From NCBI RefSeq assembly GCF_003097235.1, contig NZ_QEQQ01000004.1:262649-326648 (forward strand): a DNA stretch of 64,000 nt, written 5' to 3'. Under the pieces are notes generated by a model. It was given only the letters and a program-made list of their open reading frames with translations, did not search any database and had not been told where the DNA came from. Shown piece after piece: positions 19,971 to 29,564 of the stretch (the first letter of the stretch is position 1; each line of letters starts with the position of its first letter). The translations under genes and the position numbers were made by a program. Origin of the DNA: Pseudomonas sp. CC120222-01a (GTDB lineage: Bacteria > Pseudomonadota > Gammaproteobacteria > Pseudomonadales > Pseudomonadaceae).

Positions 19971-20537
19971 TTGAATCCCATTTCCCTCGTCTTTCTCGCC
20001 TTCGCCATGTCCACGGATGCCTTCGCGGCCGCCATCGGCAAGGGTTCGAGCCTGCACAAGCCACGTTTGGCCGAGGCCCTGCGCACCGGCCTGATCTTTG
20101 GCGTCATCGAAGCCATTACCCCGGTCATCGGCTGGTTGCTGGGCCAGGCGGCCAGCCAGTATGTCGAACAGTGGGACCACTGGATCGCCTTTACCTTGTT
20201 GCTGCTGCTCGGCGCGCACATGGTGCATGCCGGCCTGAAGCCGGATGATGAAGAGGAAGAGAAACAGAGCCAGCATTCGTTCTGGATCCTCGCGGTGACG
20301 GCTGTGGCCACCAGTATCGATGCCCTGGCAGTGGGCGTCGGCCTGGCTTTTGTCGACGTGAACATCTGGGTGGCGGCCGCCGCGATCGGCCTGGCGACCA
20401 TGACCATGGTGACCATTGGCACCATGCTTGGGCGAGCGCTGGGGTCGGTGGTGGGCAAGCGTGCCGAGATCGTTGGCGGCATTGTGCTGATGCTGGTCGG
20501 TGCGACCATTCTCTATGAGCACCTGAGCGCGGCATAA
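19971..20537 (+). CDS. mntP: Manganese efflux pump MntP
   Basis: A 188-residue inner-membrane protein with six hydrophobic segments, exporting Mn2+. The two repeat halves carry the characteristic aspartate motifs [14 protein letters not shown] and [15 protein letters not shown]. The start is TTG at 19971 (reading M-N-P-I-S-L), with GGAG about nine bases upstream, and the length equals E. coli MntP. The frame runs open far upstream, through the antisense of the stress-protein gene, but that part is not coding. The central loop [11 protein letters not shown] is acidic. The yybP-ykoY riboswitch directly upstream supports manganese control. Confidence 0.95.
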   Translation: MNPISLVFLAFAMSTDAFAAAIGKGSSLHKPRLAEALRTGLIFGVIEAITPVIGWLLGQAASQYVEQWDHWIAFTLLLLLGAHMVHAGLKPDDEEEEKQSQHSFWILAVTAVATSIDALAVGVGLAFVDVNIWVAAAAIGLATMTMVTIGTMLGRALGSVVGKRAEIVGGIVLMLVGATILYEHLSAA

Positions 20538-20540
20538 GCG

Positions 20541-21950
20541 CTAGCGAGGCCGCTCAGCGGCCTCCTGCCACCCTCCACCCAGCGCCGCATACAGGTTCAC
20601 TTCCGCCACCAACTGCGCCAGGCGGTCACTGATCAAACCCTGCTGCGCCGTGAACAGCGAGCGCTGGGCATCGAGAAAGGTCAGGCTGCTGTCCACGCCG
20701 ATCCGGTAGCGATGCTCGGCCAGGTTGTAGTAACGCTGGCTCGACGCCACCAGCTCGCGCTGCGCCTGCAACTGGCGCTGATAGGTGGCCCGAGCCGCCA
20801 GGCCATCGGCCACTTCCTGGAACGCGCTCTGGATGGCCTTTTCGTACTGCGCCACCTGAATGTCCTTCTGCAGCCGTGCATAGTCCAGGCTGGCGCGCAG
20901 GCTGCCGGCGGTGAAGATCGGCAGGCTGATCTGTGGCTGGAACAGCCAGGTCCCGCTGCCACCGTCGAACAGGCCGCTCAGCTGCGGGCTGGTGCTGCCG
21001 GCGTTGGCGGTGAGGCTGATGCTGGGGAAGAACGCCGCCCGCGCTGCGCCGATGTTGGCGTTGGCTGCGCGCAGCTGGTATTCCGCCTGGACGATGTCCG
21101 GGCGGCGGCGCAGCAGGTCCGAGGGTAAGCCCGCTGGCAGCCCGGCGATCTGCTCGTCGGCCAGGGGCAGGGCGGCCAGGTCGCCCTCCACCGGCGTACC
21201 CACCAGCAAGGTCAGCTGGTTGAGGTCCTGGGCCACCTGGCGTCTGTAGCGCGCCACCGTGGCCCGGGTGCTGTCGACGCTGGTGCGTGACTGTATCTGG
21301 TCCAGTGCCGATACCGTGCCGGCGCGGCGCTGGGCGCGGGTCAGGCGCAGGCTGCGCTCGTCGGCGGCCAGGGTTTCCTGCGACAACACCAGCAGCTCCT
21401 GATCGGCCCGCCAGGTCAGGTAGGCGCTGGCGACACTGGCCACCAGGCTCAATTGAGTGCTGCGCCGCGCCTCTTCACTGGCCAGGTAGGTCAGCAACGC
21501 CTGGTCACTGAGGCTGCGCACGCGACCGAACAGGTCCAGTTCGTAGGCGCTGATACCCAGCGTTGCGGCGTAGGTCGAGCTGATCATGCCCTGGTCGGTA
21601 CCGGTCATGCCCCGCGGCAGGTACTGGCGCTTGCCCTGGGCATCGGCCGACACCTTCGGCAGCAGGTCGGCACGCTGGATGCGGTACTGGGCGCGGTAGG
21701 CTTCGACGTTCAGCGCCGCCTCGCGCAGATCGCGGTTGTTGGCCAGGGCGCTGTCGATCAGTCGGCGCAGCACCGGGTCCTGAAACACCGGGCGCCAGTC
21801 CTCGGCGGCCTGACGGGCCAAGCTGTCACCCTGGTAGGCCGGGCCTTGCGGGAATTGCCCGGGCACAGGGGCGGCGGGGCGCTGATAGTCCGGCACCAGG
21901 GAGCAGCCGCACAGCAGTGCGGCGCACAGGGTAAGGGCATGTCGGGGCAT
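20541..21950 (-). CDS. NodT/OprM-family outer-membrane efflux lipoprotein
   Basis: A 469-residue outer-membrane factor of the RND/MacB type. The signal peptide [15 protein letters not shown] ends in lipobox L-C-G-C (residues 13-16), followed by SLVPDYQRP, the usual NodT-family beginning. Two OEP repeats are visible, including [19 protein letters not shown] and [16 protein letters not shown]. The start at 21950 is chosen to give the signal peptide. It ends next to mntP and is probably co-transcribed with the LuxR gene upstream (17-bp gap). In related Pseudomonas clusters such a gene sits beside the lipopeptide regulator, so it probably completes the exporter with MacA and MacB encoded 34 kb away. 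Confidence 0.88.
   Translation of the reverse strand: MPRHALTLCAALLCGCSLVPDYQRPAAPVPGQFPQGPAYQGDSLARQAAEDWRPVFQDPVLRRLIDSALANNRDLREAALNVEAYRAQYRIQRADLLPKVSADAQGKRQYLPRGMTGTDQGMISSTYAATLGISAYELDLFGRVRSLSDQALLTYLASEEARRSTQLSLVASVASAYLTWRADQELLVLSQETLAADERSLRLTRAQRRAGTVSALDQIQSRTSVDSTRATVARYRRQVAQDLNQLTLLVGTPVEGDLAALPLADEQIAGLPAGLPSDLLRRRPDIVQAEYQLRAANANIGAARAAFFPSISLTANAGSTSPQLSGLFDGGSGTWLFQPQISLPIFTAGSLRASLDYARLQKDIQVAQYEKAIQSAFQEVADGLAARATYQRQLQAQRELVASSQRYYNLAEHRYRIGVDSSLTFLDAQRSLFTAQQGLISDRLAQLVAEVNLYAALGGGWQEAAERPR
20546..20564. terminator. Hairpin at the mntP / nodT convergence
   Basis: GAGGCCGC-TCA-GCGGCCTC lies nine bases after the mntP stop and overlaps the last codons of the convergent outer-membrane factor gene. 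It is a likely terminator for mntP. Confidence 0.6.
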
Positions 21951-21967
21951 CACGGGCTCTCGTGCAG

Positions 21968-22738
21968 TCAGGCGTTGGCCATCCATTTCGCCAGCCCATG
22001 GCGGCCACTGACCCCCAGCTTGGCGGTAGCGCGCTTGAGGTAGGTTTCGATCGAACTGTTCTTCACGTTCAGCTTCTGCGCCATTTCCGGCACCGTGCCC
22101 CCTGTCAGCAGGCCAATGCACACTTCTTCTTCGCGGGTGGAAAGCTTGACGGCTTCCTGGGCCAGGCGCTCGCCAAAAGTGTGGCGCAATGACCCGGCTT
22201 CAAGGTCGACCAAAGGCGAGCCGACGCGCTGGGCCTGCCCCTGGCCGAGCAGTTGGCCGTGGTGTTCGACCAGGGGCAGCAAGGTGTCGGAAAGGCTCTT
22301 GAGGTGTGACAGCTCGGTCAGGGTAAACGCCCTTTGCTCGGGCAGGCGATGGAAACAGATGACCCAGCGCCGGTCGCCGCTGCAGGACACCAGGTGGCAC
22401 TGGTGGGGATGTTGGGCGTCCAGAGGGGCCTTGAACTCGATCAGCAGCGGGTCGTCCATCTGCATGATGCTCTGCAGTAGCGGGTGGCGCAGTGGCCCGT
22501 TGCCGGGTCGCTGCTGCTCCAGGCCGGCACTGCCCAGCAGCCTGATGTGGCTGACACGGGCCTGGCGCGGGTCCAAGGTCCATTCACTGAGCTCGAGCCT
22601 GTGGATCGGTACCTGGGCATCAACCAGGCGCAACATCTGTGCGGCGAAGGCGTCGGCGCCGGTACTGGCGATCAGTTCGCCCAGTTGCAGGTACAGCTGA
22701 GGGTCGGGGCGGTGTGCGAGGCTGGCGGTCAGGTTCAT
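21968..22738 (-). CDS. LuxR-family regulator of the lipopeptide cluster (PsoR/ViscAR-like)
   Basis: A 256-residue protein; the start [20 protein letters not shown] is preceded by AAGGAAG. The C-terminal LuxR helix-turn-helix is clear ([20 protein letters not shown] to [14 protein letters not shown]). The N-terminal region has no recognised autoinducer-binding pattern, as for the PsoR/ViscAR/WlpR type that activates lipopeptide synthesis downstream of Gac/Rsm. It is divergent from the first NRPS gene across a 417-bp region, the usual place for this regulator. It shares its HTH style (ending GRHGLAKWM versus GRHSLMRWM) with the second LuxR at the far end of the cluster. Confidence 0.88.
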   Translation of the reverse strand: MNLTASLAHRPDPQLYLQLGELIASTGADAFAAQMLRLVDAQVPIHRLELSEWTLDPRQARVSHIRLLGSAGLEQQRPGNGPLRHPLLQSIMQMDDPLLIEFKAPLDAQHPHQCHLVSCSGDRRWVICFHRLPEQRAFTLTELSHLKSLSDTLLPLVEHHGQLLGQGQAQRVGSPLVDLEAGSLRHTFGERLAQEAVKLSTREEEVCIGLLTGGTVPEMAQKLNVKNSSIETYLKRATAKLGVSGRHGLAKWMANA

Positions 22739-23155
22739 ATGCTTTCTTCCTTGATTCAACGCGTTACGGCGGGTGGTCTCGCGGTCGAGTGCTCCGGGTG
22801 GTGGGGACGGGTGTCGGTATTCAAGCCCGCAGCCCGGGCTGCGTCTGTAATGGAAAACCGGGACAGAAAATGCCAGCAATTCCTACCCCATGAGTGGGGC
22901 ATGAAAGGGTGACGGCTGTGCAGCAAGCCCGGATTGGTCAGTGAAATGGCGCCATATCCCTGACGATTCACTTCCGTTCCCGCTCAAACAGGCGTGGCGT
23001 AAGCCATCAAGGGCGACGCGCCATGGTTGATTTCCTACAGGCTTTTCAGCTGCTATTGATAGGCCGTCTGGTTGTCCGGGATTAAGGGGCCATACAGTGC
23101 GGGGAGGGGGTGCTTGAATCCGCGGATATTCAAGCCAAGAAGGACCTGCCCCCTC
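22739..23155. promoter_or_regulatory. Divergent regulatory region between luxR and the first NRPS gene
   Basis: 417 bp without a gene. For the NRPS direction, a possible sigma-70 promoter is TTGATA (23056-23061), an 18-bp spacer, then GATTAA (23080-23085); the match is moderate. An inverted repeat, CTTGAAT (23113-23119) / ATTCAAG (23128-23134), lies just before the ribosome-binding site AAGGA (about 23138-23143) of the first NRPS gene. A small hairpin, CCCCA-TGAG-TGGGG, is at 22886-22899. No lux box could be assigned with confidence. Confidence 0.4.
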
Positions 23156-26100
23156 ATGCCTGCCGCCGAAACCTTTGCCCTGACTGTAGCCCAGCGTGAT
23201 ATCTGGCTGGACCAGATCGGCCACGGTGATTCACCGCTGTACAACATCGGCGCCTATGTCGAGCTGGACGGCGCGGTGGATGTTCCGCGGTTGCGCAGTG
23301 CCGTGGCGCACCTGGTAGCGCTGCACGAAGGCTTGCGTACGGTGCTGCTGGCGCCAGAGGGGCAGGATGGCGTACCGCGCCAGTACTTTGCCGATACCGT
23401 GGCGGTGGCGTTGGCCGAACATGACCTGCGCGCCGCCGCAGACCCTCTGGCCGCCGCCCGGACGCTGATTGACGGCTGCATGCAGAAGCCTTTTGTGCAG
23501 GGCACTGGCGCTTTGTGGGGAACGCAACTGATCAGGCTGGGCGAGCACCGCTACCTGTTCGCACTGCAGGCGCATCACCTGATCCTCGATGGCTGGGGTG
23601 TGGACCTGTGGTTCAAACGGGTCGCCGATTACTATGGCCTGCTGGGCGAAGGCCAGCCCTTGCCCGACAGCGCGCCGGGTTACCGTGAGTTCGTCGTGGA
23701 TGACAGCCAGTACCAGGCCTCCGCACGCCATGGCCGCGACCGCGACTACTGGCTGGGCAAGTACCAACAATTGCCTGATGCCTTGCTGGCGCCACGTGAG
23801 CGCGGCCAGTTGGCGGTCGGTGAACCCAGTGCGGTCCTCGAACTGCCTTTCGACGGCCAGCTGCTGGCACGCATGACTGCACTGGGCAGCGAACTGCAGG
23901 CATCGGCCTTCCACGTGCTGCTGGCGGCGATGCACGTGTGCTGCACGCGCACCTGGCAACGGGACCAATGGGTGGTCGGTGTGCCGGTACGCAACCGGGC
24001 CAGCGCACGCTTCAAGTCGACCCTCGGGCTGTTCACCCAGGTCAGTGCCTTGCGCATGGATTTTGGCCGCAGCCAGTCTTTTGCCGAACTGGTACGCAGC
24101 ATTCGCGATGCCCTCAAACAAGACTTTCGCCACCAGCGCTTTGCCCTCAGCGAGCTGAACCGCGCACTCGGCGCCCTGCGCGAAGAACGGCCGCAGCTGT
24201 TCGAACTGATGGTGTCCTATGAAGAAGATGGCAACGAGTTGCGCTTTGGCCACACCTGCGGCCATACGGTGATGACCTGCAACCACCACGAACCGACGCC
24301 ACTGAGCCTGCACCTGCGCAGCAACCTGCACAGCGGCAAGGCCCGCCTGCACCTGGTGCATGACCTGGCCTGGTTCAGCCAGGACGAAGTCGCCGCCCTG
24401 GCCGAACGGCTGCTGCATGTGCTGCACCAAGGGCTGGAGCAGCCTGGGTTGCGCGTCGCGGACTTTGACTTGCTGACGGCCGCCGAGCAATTGCAGTTAC
24501 AGCGTTGGAACCCGCTGGCAATTGCCCAGGAGCCGGAGCCGTTGATTCACCAGCGCATCGAGGCCCAGGCCAGGCTCAGGCCCGAGGCGCTGGCGGCGCT
24601 GCACGATGGCCAGCCCCTGAGCTACGGCGAGCTGAACGGGCGCGCCAACCAGTTGGCGCGGCAACTGATCGGCCTGGGTGCAGGGCCGGACCAGCGGATC
24701 GCCGTCGTGGCCCAACGTGGGCTGGATACCTTGGTCGGCCTGCTGGCGGTGCTCAAGGCCGGCGCCGCCTACGTGCCAATCGACCCGGCGCACCCGCAGG
24801 AGCGGCTGACCTACCTGCTCGAAGACAGCACGCCGTGCGTGGTGCTGACCCAGTCCCGGCTCAGCGCACGCCTGCCAGCCCATGGCCTGCCACAGATCGA
24901 GCTGGACCGCTGCACCTGGCAAGCGGCAAGCGCCGAGGCGCCTGTTGTGGCACATCTGGCGGCGAACCATCTGGTCTACGTCATCTACACCTCTGGCTCC
25001 ACCGGCCTGCCCAAGGGCGTGATGGTCGAGCACCGCATGCTGGCCAATCTGGTCGACTGGCACTGCGCGGCCTTCGACCTTGGGCCTGGCCGTCACCAGT
25101 CGAGCCTGGCCGGTTTCGGCTTCGATGCCATGGCCTGGGAGGTCTGGCCAGCCTTGTGCAGCGGCGCGACCTTGCACCTGGCGCCGGTACGCGACGGCGC
25201 CGAAGACATCGACGCCTTGCTGCACTGGTGGCGCGCCCAGCCGCTGGACGTGAGCTTCCTGCCCACACCAGTGGCCGAGCATGCCTTCGCCCAGGGCGAA
25301 CTGCACCCGACCCTGCAGACCCTGCTGGTCGGCGGTGACCGCCTGCGCCGCCTGGCCCGCGAGCGCCGCTACCGGGTGATCAACAACTACGGCCCCACCG
25401 AAGCCACGGTGGTGGCCACTTCCGGCGAAATGCTGGCCGGGCAGCCGCTGCACATCGGCGGGCCGGTCGCCAACACCCGGCTGTATGTGCTGGACGAGCA
25501 GCAGCAATTGCTGCCACCTGGCGCCGTCGGAGAGTTGTACATCGGGGGGCGCGGGGTGGCGCGCGGTTACCTGAACCGCCCCGCGCTGACCGCCGAGCGC
25601 TTCCTCGACGACCCGTTCAGTGCGCACCCTGGGGAGCGTATCTACCGCAGCGGCGACCTGGTGCGCTGGCGGCCCGACGGCACCCTGGAATACCTCGGAC
25701 GCAACGACGACCAGGTGAAGATCCGCGGTGTGCGTGTCGAGCTGGCGGAAATCGAAGCTGCGCTGTGCAGCCATGAAGCCGTGCGCGAAAGCGTGGTGCT
25801 GCTGCGCGAAGGGCAGTTGCAGGCCTGGTACATCGCGCAGTCAGCTGTAGCTCCACGGGCGTTGCACGAGCACCTGCGCGAACGCTTGCCCGCCGCCTTG
25901 CTGCCTGTGGCCTACGTCAGCCTGGCCGGCTGGCCATTGACGGCCAACGGCAAGCTCGACCGCCGCGCCTTGCCGGCCGCGGATGAAGCTGCGATGGTGC
26001 GCCGCGAGCACGAAGCGCCGCAGGGCGACATCGAGCAGCGCCTGGCCCTGCTCTGGGCCGAGCTGCTGCAGCTTGAGCGGGTAGGGCGCCAGGATCACTT

Positions 26101-29100
26101 CTTCGAACTGGGCGGCCATTCGCTGTTGGCGGTGCAACTGATCGAGCGTATGCGCCAGCAGGGCCTGCAGGCTGACGTGCAGGTGCTGTTCGGCCAGTCG
26201 ACCCTGGCCAGCCTGGCGGCGACGGTGGTGGTCAACGAGGTCGCGGCAGTGCCGGCCAATGGCGTGGCGCCGGGTTGCCTGCACATCACACCCGAGATGC
26301 TGCGGCTCACCGTGCTCGACCAGCCGACCATCGAACAGATCGTCACGGCGGTGCCGGGCGGCGCCGCCAACGTGCAGGAAATCTACCCGCTGGCGCCGCT
26401 GCAACAGGGGCTGCTGTACCACCATGTGGCCGAAGCCCAGGATCCCTACCAGCAGCAGGCCTTGATCGCCTTTGCCAGTCACGCGCACCTGCAGGCGTTT
26501 GTCGATGCCTTGCAACAGGTGATCGAGCGCCATGACATCCTGCGTACCAGCCTGGCCTGGGAGGGGTTGCAGCAACCCCAGCAGGTGGTCTGGCGCCAGG
26601 CCCGCTTACCGGTACAACGTTGGGCTGCAGCCGAGCCAGGCGATCTGGCTGTGCAGTTGTGCAAGGCCTTTGACCCACAGCAGCAGCCGCTGGACCTGCG
26701 CCAGGCGCCGATGATGGCGATGGTCACCGCCGAGGACCCGGCCCAGGGCCGCTGGCTCGGGTTACTGCGCTTCCACCATCTGGTCAATGACGCGGTTTCC
26801 CTGCAGGTGCTGCTGGGCGAACTGGACGCTTTCATGCATTTGCGCAGTGGGCAACTGCCAGCGCCTGTGCCATACCGCGACTATGTGGCGCTGAGCAGCA
26901 AGGCCGAGCGCCAGGCTCGCCATGTAAGCTACTTCCGCGAACAGCTGGCGGGCATCGAGCCGCCAGCCGCAATCCCCGGGCTGGGCGGGGTAGCGGTCGA
27001 TGAAAGCGACCTGCACAGCCACAGCGCCACGCTCGATGCCGCGCTGGGCGAGCGGCTGCGCCAGCAGGCCCGTCGCCATGGCGTCAGCCTCGCCAGCCTG
27101 CTGCACCTGGCCTGGGCCCAGGTGCTGGGCAGCTTGTCGGGCCGTGACGACGTGGTGCTCGGCACCGTGCTGCTGGGCCGGACCATGGCCGGCAACGGTG
27201 CCGACCGTGCCTTGGGCATGTTCATCAACAGCCTGCCACTGCGTATCGACCTGAGCGCAGGCCCGGCGAGCCAGGCCCTGACCGAGACCCACGCACGGCT
27301 CGCCAGCCTGCTCGGCCACGAAGATGCTGCCTTGTTGCTGGCCCAGCAATGCAGTGGTTTGCCCGCCGGTACGTCGCTGTTCCAGGGCCTGATCAACTAC
27401 CGCCAGGGTGCCTTGCCACAGGGTGAAGTGCTGGCCGGCGTGACCCTGCTGCAGGCCAGTGAAGTGCTGAGCCACGGCCTGGTGCTGAGCGTCGACGACC
27501 TGGGCGACACATTGCAGCTCGGCCTGCGCGCACCGCGTGCAATCGGCGCGCCGCGGGTGCTCGCCTGCCTGCTGACGACCCTGCGCCAGTTCGGCGAGAG
27601 CCTGGCCAGCCCCTTGACTGCGCTGTGCAGCGTGCCTGCCGATGAACTGCAGCGGCTGTTGCACACCTTCAACGCCAGTGAAGACCGCCACAGCCCGCTG
27701 ACCAGCACGCTGCCCGCCCTGTTCGAGGCCCAGGTGCGGCGCACACCCCTGGCCTTGGCCGTGCAAACGGATGATGCTGCCCTCGACTACTACACCCTCA
27801 ATGCCCAAGCCAACCGCCTGGCCCATCGCCTGATCGCATTGGGTGTCGCGGCTGATTCGCGGGTGGCGATCTGCATCGAGCGTGGCGTTTCGATGATGGT
27901 CGCGCTGCTGGCCGTGCTCAAGGCCGGTGGCGCCTATGTGCCGCTTGACCCTGGCTACCCGGCAGAACGCCTGCGGTTCATGCTCGACGACAGCGCACCA
28001 ACCGTGCTGCTGGTGCACGGCGCCACGCTGGGGCTGTTCGACGCCCAGGCCATACCGCTGCTCGACCTTGACCGGGATGACTGGCAGGCGTGCAGTGCCG
28101 ATAACCCGCACGTGCCGAGCCTCGGCCCGTCCCAACTCGCCTACGTGATGTACACCTCCGGCTCCACCGGCACGCCAAAGGGCGTGATGGTCGAGCACCG
28201 TGGCTTGTGCAACCTGATGCACTGGGGCTCGCAGATCTGCCCGCCACAGCCGGGCGGCGCATTGCTGCAGCGGGCGCCGTTCAGCTTCGACGGCTCGGTC
28301 TGGGAGCTGTTCTGGCCGCTGGTGGCGGGGCTGCGTCTGGTATTGGCGCGGCCTGACGGGCACCGTGACCCGGGCTATCTGGTGCAATTGGTGCAGGCGC
28401 GGCAGGTGACGGTGATGAAGTTCGTACCGGCGCTGTTGCATCAGTTTCTTGAAGAGCCGGGTGTCGAGCGTTGCAGCAGCCTGACCGATCTGTTCTGTGG
28501 CGGTGGCGAACTGACCCTGGCACTGCTGCAACGTGTTCGCCAGTGCCTGCCGAAAGTCCGCGTGCACAACGTCTACGGGCCCACCGAGGCAACGGTCGAC
28601 AGCACCGCCTGGACCCTGCAGCCCTGCGAACCCTTGCCACTGCTGGCGCCACCGATTGGCCGGGCAATCGCCAACACCCGCCTCTATGTGCTCGACGCCC
28701 ATGACCGTCCGGTGCCGTTGGGGGCGGTGGGGCAGTTGCACATTGGCGGCGTTGGCGTGGCCCGGGGTTACCTGGGCTTGCCAGCGCTGCAGGGCGAACG
28801 TTTCATTGCCAGCCCCTTCGTCGAGGGCGATCGGTTGTACCGCACGGGCGACCTGGTGCGCTATCGCCAGGACGGCGAGCTGGACTTCATCGGGCGCAAC
28901 GACTTCCAGGTCAAGCTGCGCGGGCTGCGGGTGGAACTGGGCGAGATCGAGGCGGCGCTGGCGGCGCACCCGGTGATCGGGCAAAGCGTGGTGCTGATGC
29001 GCGAGGAGCGCCTGGTGGCTTACTTCACCTGCCGCGATGGCTGCCAGCCCCCGGCCCTGGAGGTGCTGCGCAGTCACCTGCTGGCGCGCATGCCCGAGTA

Positions 29101-29506
29101 CATGGTGCCGCAGGCTTTCGTCGCGCTGGCCGAGCTACCGTTGAGCCCCAATGGCAAGGTCGACCGCCGGGCGCTACCGGCACCCGGGGCCGAGGCGGTG
29201 ATCAGCCGCGAGTACCAGGCGCCGCAGGGTGATCTGGAAACCGCACTGGCATCGATCTGGACCGAAGTGTTGAAGATCGAGCAGGTGGGGCGCGAGGATA
29301 ATTTCTTCGAGCTGGGCGGGCATTCGTTGTTGGCGGTGAGCCTGGTGGCGCGCATGCGCCAGGCCGGGTTGCATGTCGACGCGCGGACCTTGTTCAGCCA
29401 GCCGACGCTGGCGGGGTTGGCGGCCAGTACCCGTCGGGAACGGGTGGCGGTCGTGATACCGCAGACGACGATTCCGAGCCTGGGGAGTAAGCGGCGGCGG
29501 ATCTGA
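23156..29506 (+). CDS. Lipopeptide NRPS, first subunit (modules 1-2: Leu, Glu)
   Basis: A 2116-residue initiating synthetase. Start ATG 23156 follows AAGGA. Domain order: starter condensation domain (about 1-440, HHLILDG at His140), adenylation 1 (about 463-960, YVIYTSGSTGLPKGVM near 608), carrier Ser989, dual condensation/epimerisation domain (about 1030-1480, His1207, N-terminal motif LLYHHVAEAQDPY), adenylation 2 (from about 1520), carrier Ser2057, and no release domain. Pocket residues by alignment to GrsA: module 1 D-A-W-F-L-G-N-V-V (Leu); module 2 D-G-W-K-F-G-V-V-D, where Lys at the 278 position suits an acidic side chain (Glu). The starter domain should acylate residue 1 with a fatty acid. 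It is separated from the second NRPS gene by 642 bp of repeats. Confidence 0.95.
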   Translation: MPAAETFALTVAQRDIWLDQIGHGDSPLYNIGAYVELDGAVDVPRLRSAVAHLVALHEGLRTVLLAPEGQDGVPRQYFADTVAVALAEHDLRAAADPLAAARTLIDGCMQKPFVQGTGALWGTQLIRLGEHRYLFALQAHHLILDGWGVDLWFKRVADYYGLLGEGQPLPDSAPGYREFVVDDSQYQASARHGRDRDYWLGKYQQLPDALLAPRERGQLAVGEPSAVLELPFDGQLLARMTALGSELQASAFHVLLAAMHVCCTRTWQRDQWVVGVPVRNRASARFKSTLGLFTQVSALRMDFGRSQSFAELVRSIRDALKQDFRHQRFALSELNRALGALREERPQLFELMVSYEEDGNELRFGHTCGHTVMTCNHHEPTPLSLHLRSNLHSGKARLHLVHDLAWFSQDEVAALAERLLHVLHQGLEQPGLRVADFDLLTAAEQLQLQRWNPLAIAQEPEPLIHQRIEAQARLRPEALAALHDGQPLSYGELNGRANQLARQLIGLGAGPDQRIAVVAQRGLDTLVGLLAVLKAGAAYVPIDPAHPQERLTYLLEDSTPCVVLTQSRLSARLPAHGLPQIELDRCTWQAASAEAPVVAHLAANHLVYVIYTSGSTGLPKGVMVEHRMLANLVDWHCAAFDLGPGRHQSSLAGFGFDAMAWEVWPALCSGATLHLAPVRDGAEDIDALLHWWRAQPLDVSFLPTPVAEHAFAQGELHPTLQTLLVGGDRLRRLARERRYRVINNYGPTEATVVATSGEMLAGQPLHIGGPVANTRLYVLDEQQQLLPPGAVGELYIGGRGVARGYLNRPALTAERFLDDPFSAHPGERIYRSGDLVRWRPDGTLEYLGRNDDQVKIRGVRVELAEIEAALCSHEAVRESVVLLREGQLQAWYIAQSAVAPRALHEHLRERLPAALLPVAYVSLAGWPLTANGKLDRRALPAADEAAMVRREHEAPQGDIEQRLALLWAELLQLERVGRQDHFFELGGHSLLAVQLIERMRQQGLQADVQVLFGQSTLASLAATVVVNEVAAVPANGVAPGCLHITPEMLRLTVLDQPTIEQIVTAVPGGAANVQEIYPLAPLQQGLLYHHVAEAQDPYQQQALIAFASHAHLQAFVDALQQVIERHDILRTSLAWEGLQQPQQVVWRQARLPVQRWAAAEPGDLAVQLCKAFDPQQQPLDLRQAPMMAMVTAEDPAQGRWLGLLRFHHLVNDAVSLQVLLGELDAFMHLRSGQLPAPVPYRDYVALSSKAERQARHVSYFREQLAGIEPPAAIPGLGGVAVDESDLHSHSATLDAALGERLRQQARRHGVSLASLLHLAWAQVLGSLSGRDDVVLGTVLLGRTMAGNGADRALGMFINSLPLRIDLSAGPASQALTETHARLASLLGHEDAALLLAQQCSGLPAGTSLFQGLINYRQGALPQGEVLAGVTLLQASEVLSHGLVLSVDDLGDTLQLGLRAPRAIGAPRVLACLLTTLRQFGESLASPLTALCSVPADELQRLLHTFNASEDRHSPLTSTLPALFEAQVRRTPLALAVQTDDAALDYYTLNAQANRLAHRLIALGVAADSRVAICIERGVSMMVALLAVLKAGGAYVPLDPGYPAERLRFMLDDSAPTVLLVHGATLGLFDAQAIPLLDLDRDDWQACSADNPHVPSLGPSQLAYVMYTSGSTGTPKGVMVEHRGLCNLMHWGSQICPPQPGGALLQRAPFSFDGSVWELFWPLVAGLRLVLARPDGHRDPGYLVQLVQARQVTVMKFVPALLHQFLEEPGVERCSSLTDLFCGGGELTLALLQRVRQCLPKVRVHNVYGPTEATVDSTAWTLQPCEPLPLLAPPIGRAIANTRLYVLDAHDRPVPLGAVGQLHIGGVGVARGYLGLPALQGERFIASPFVEGDRLYRTGDLVRYRQDGELDFIGRNDFQVKLRGLRVELGEIEAALAAHPVIGQSVVLMREERLVAYFTCRDGCQPPALEVLRSHLLARMPEYMVPQAFVALAELPLSPNGKVDRRALPAPGAEAVISREYQAPQGDLETALASIWTEVLKIEQVGREDNFFELGGHSLLAVSLVARMRQAGLHVDARTLFSQPTLAGLAASTRRERVAVVIPQTTIPSLGSKRRRI

Positions 29507-29564
29507 AGCGTTCGCCTTGAGGGTTTGGTGGCCTGTGGAAGGTGTTCGCCTTGAGGTTCTTATC

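Noticed and set aside
26762..29077. A 771-codon minus-strand open frame opposite the first NRPS gene
   Set aside because: It is a low-complexity shadow frame with no domain, initiation signal or neighbour support.
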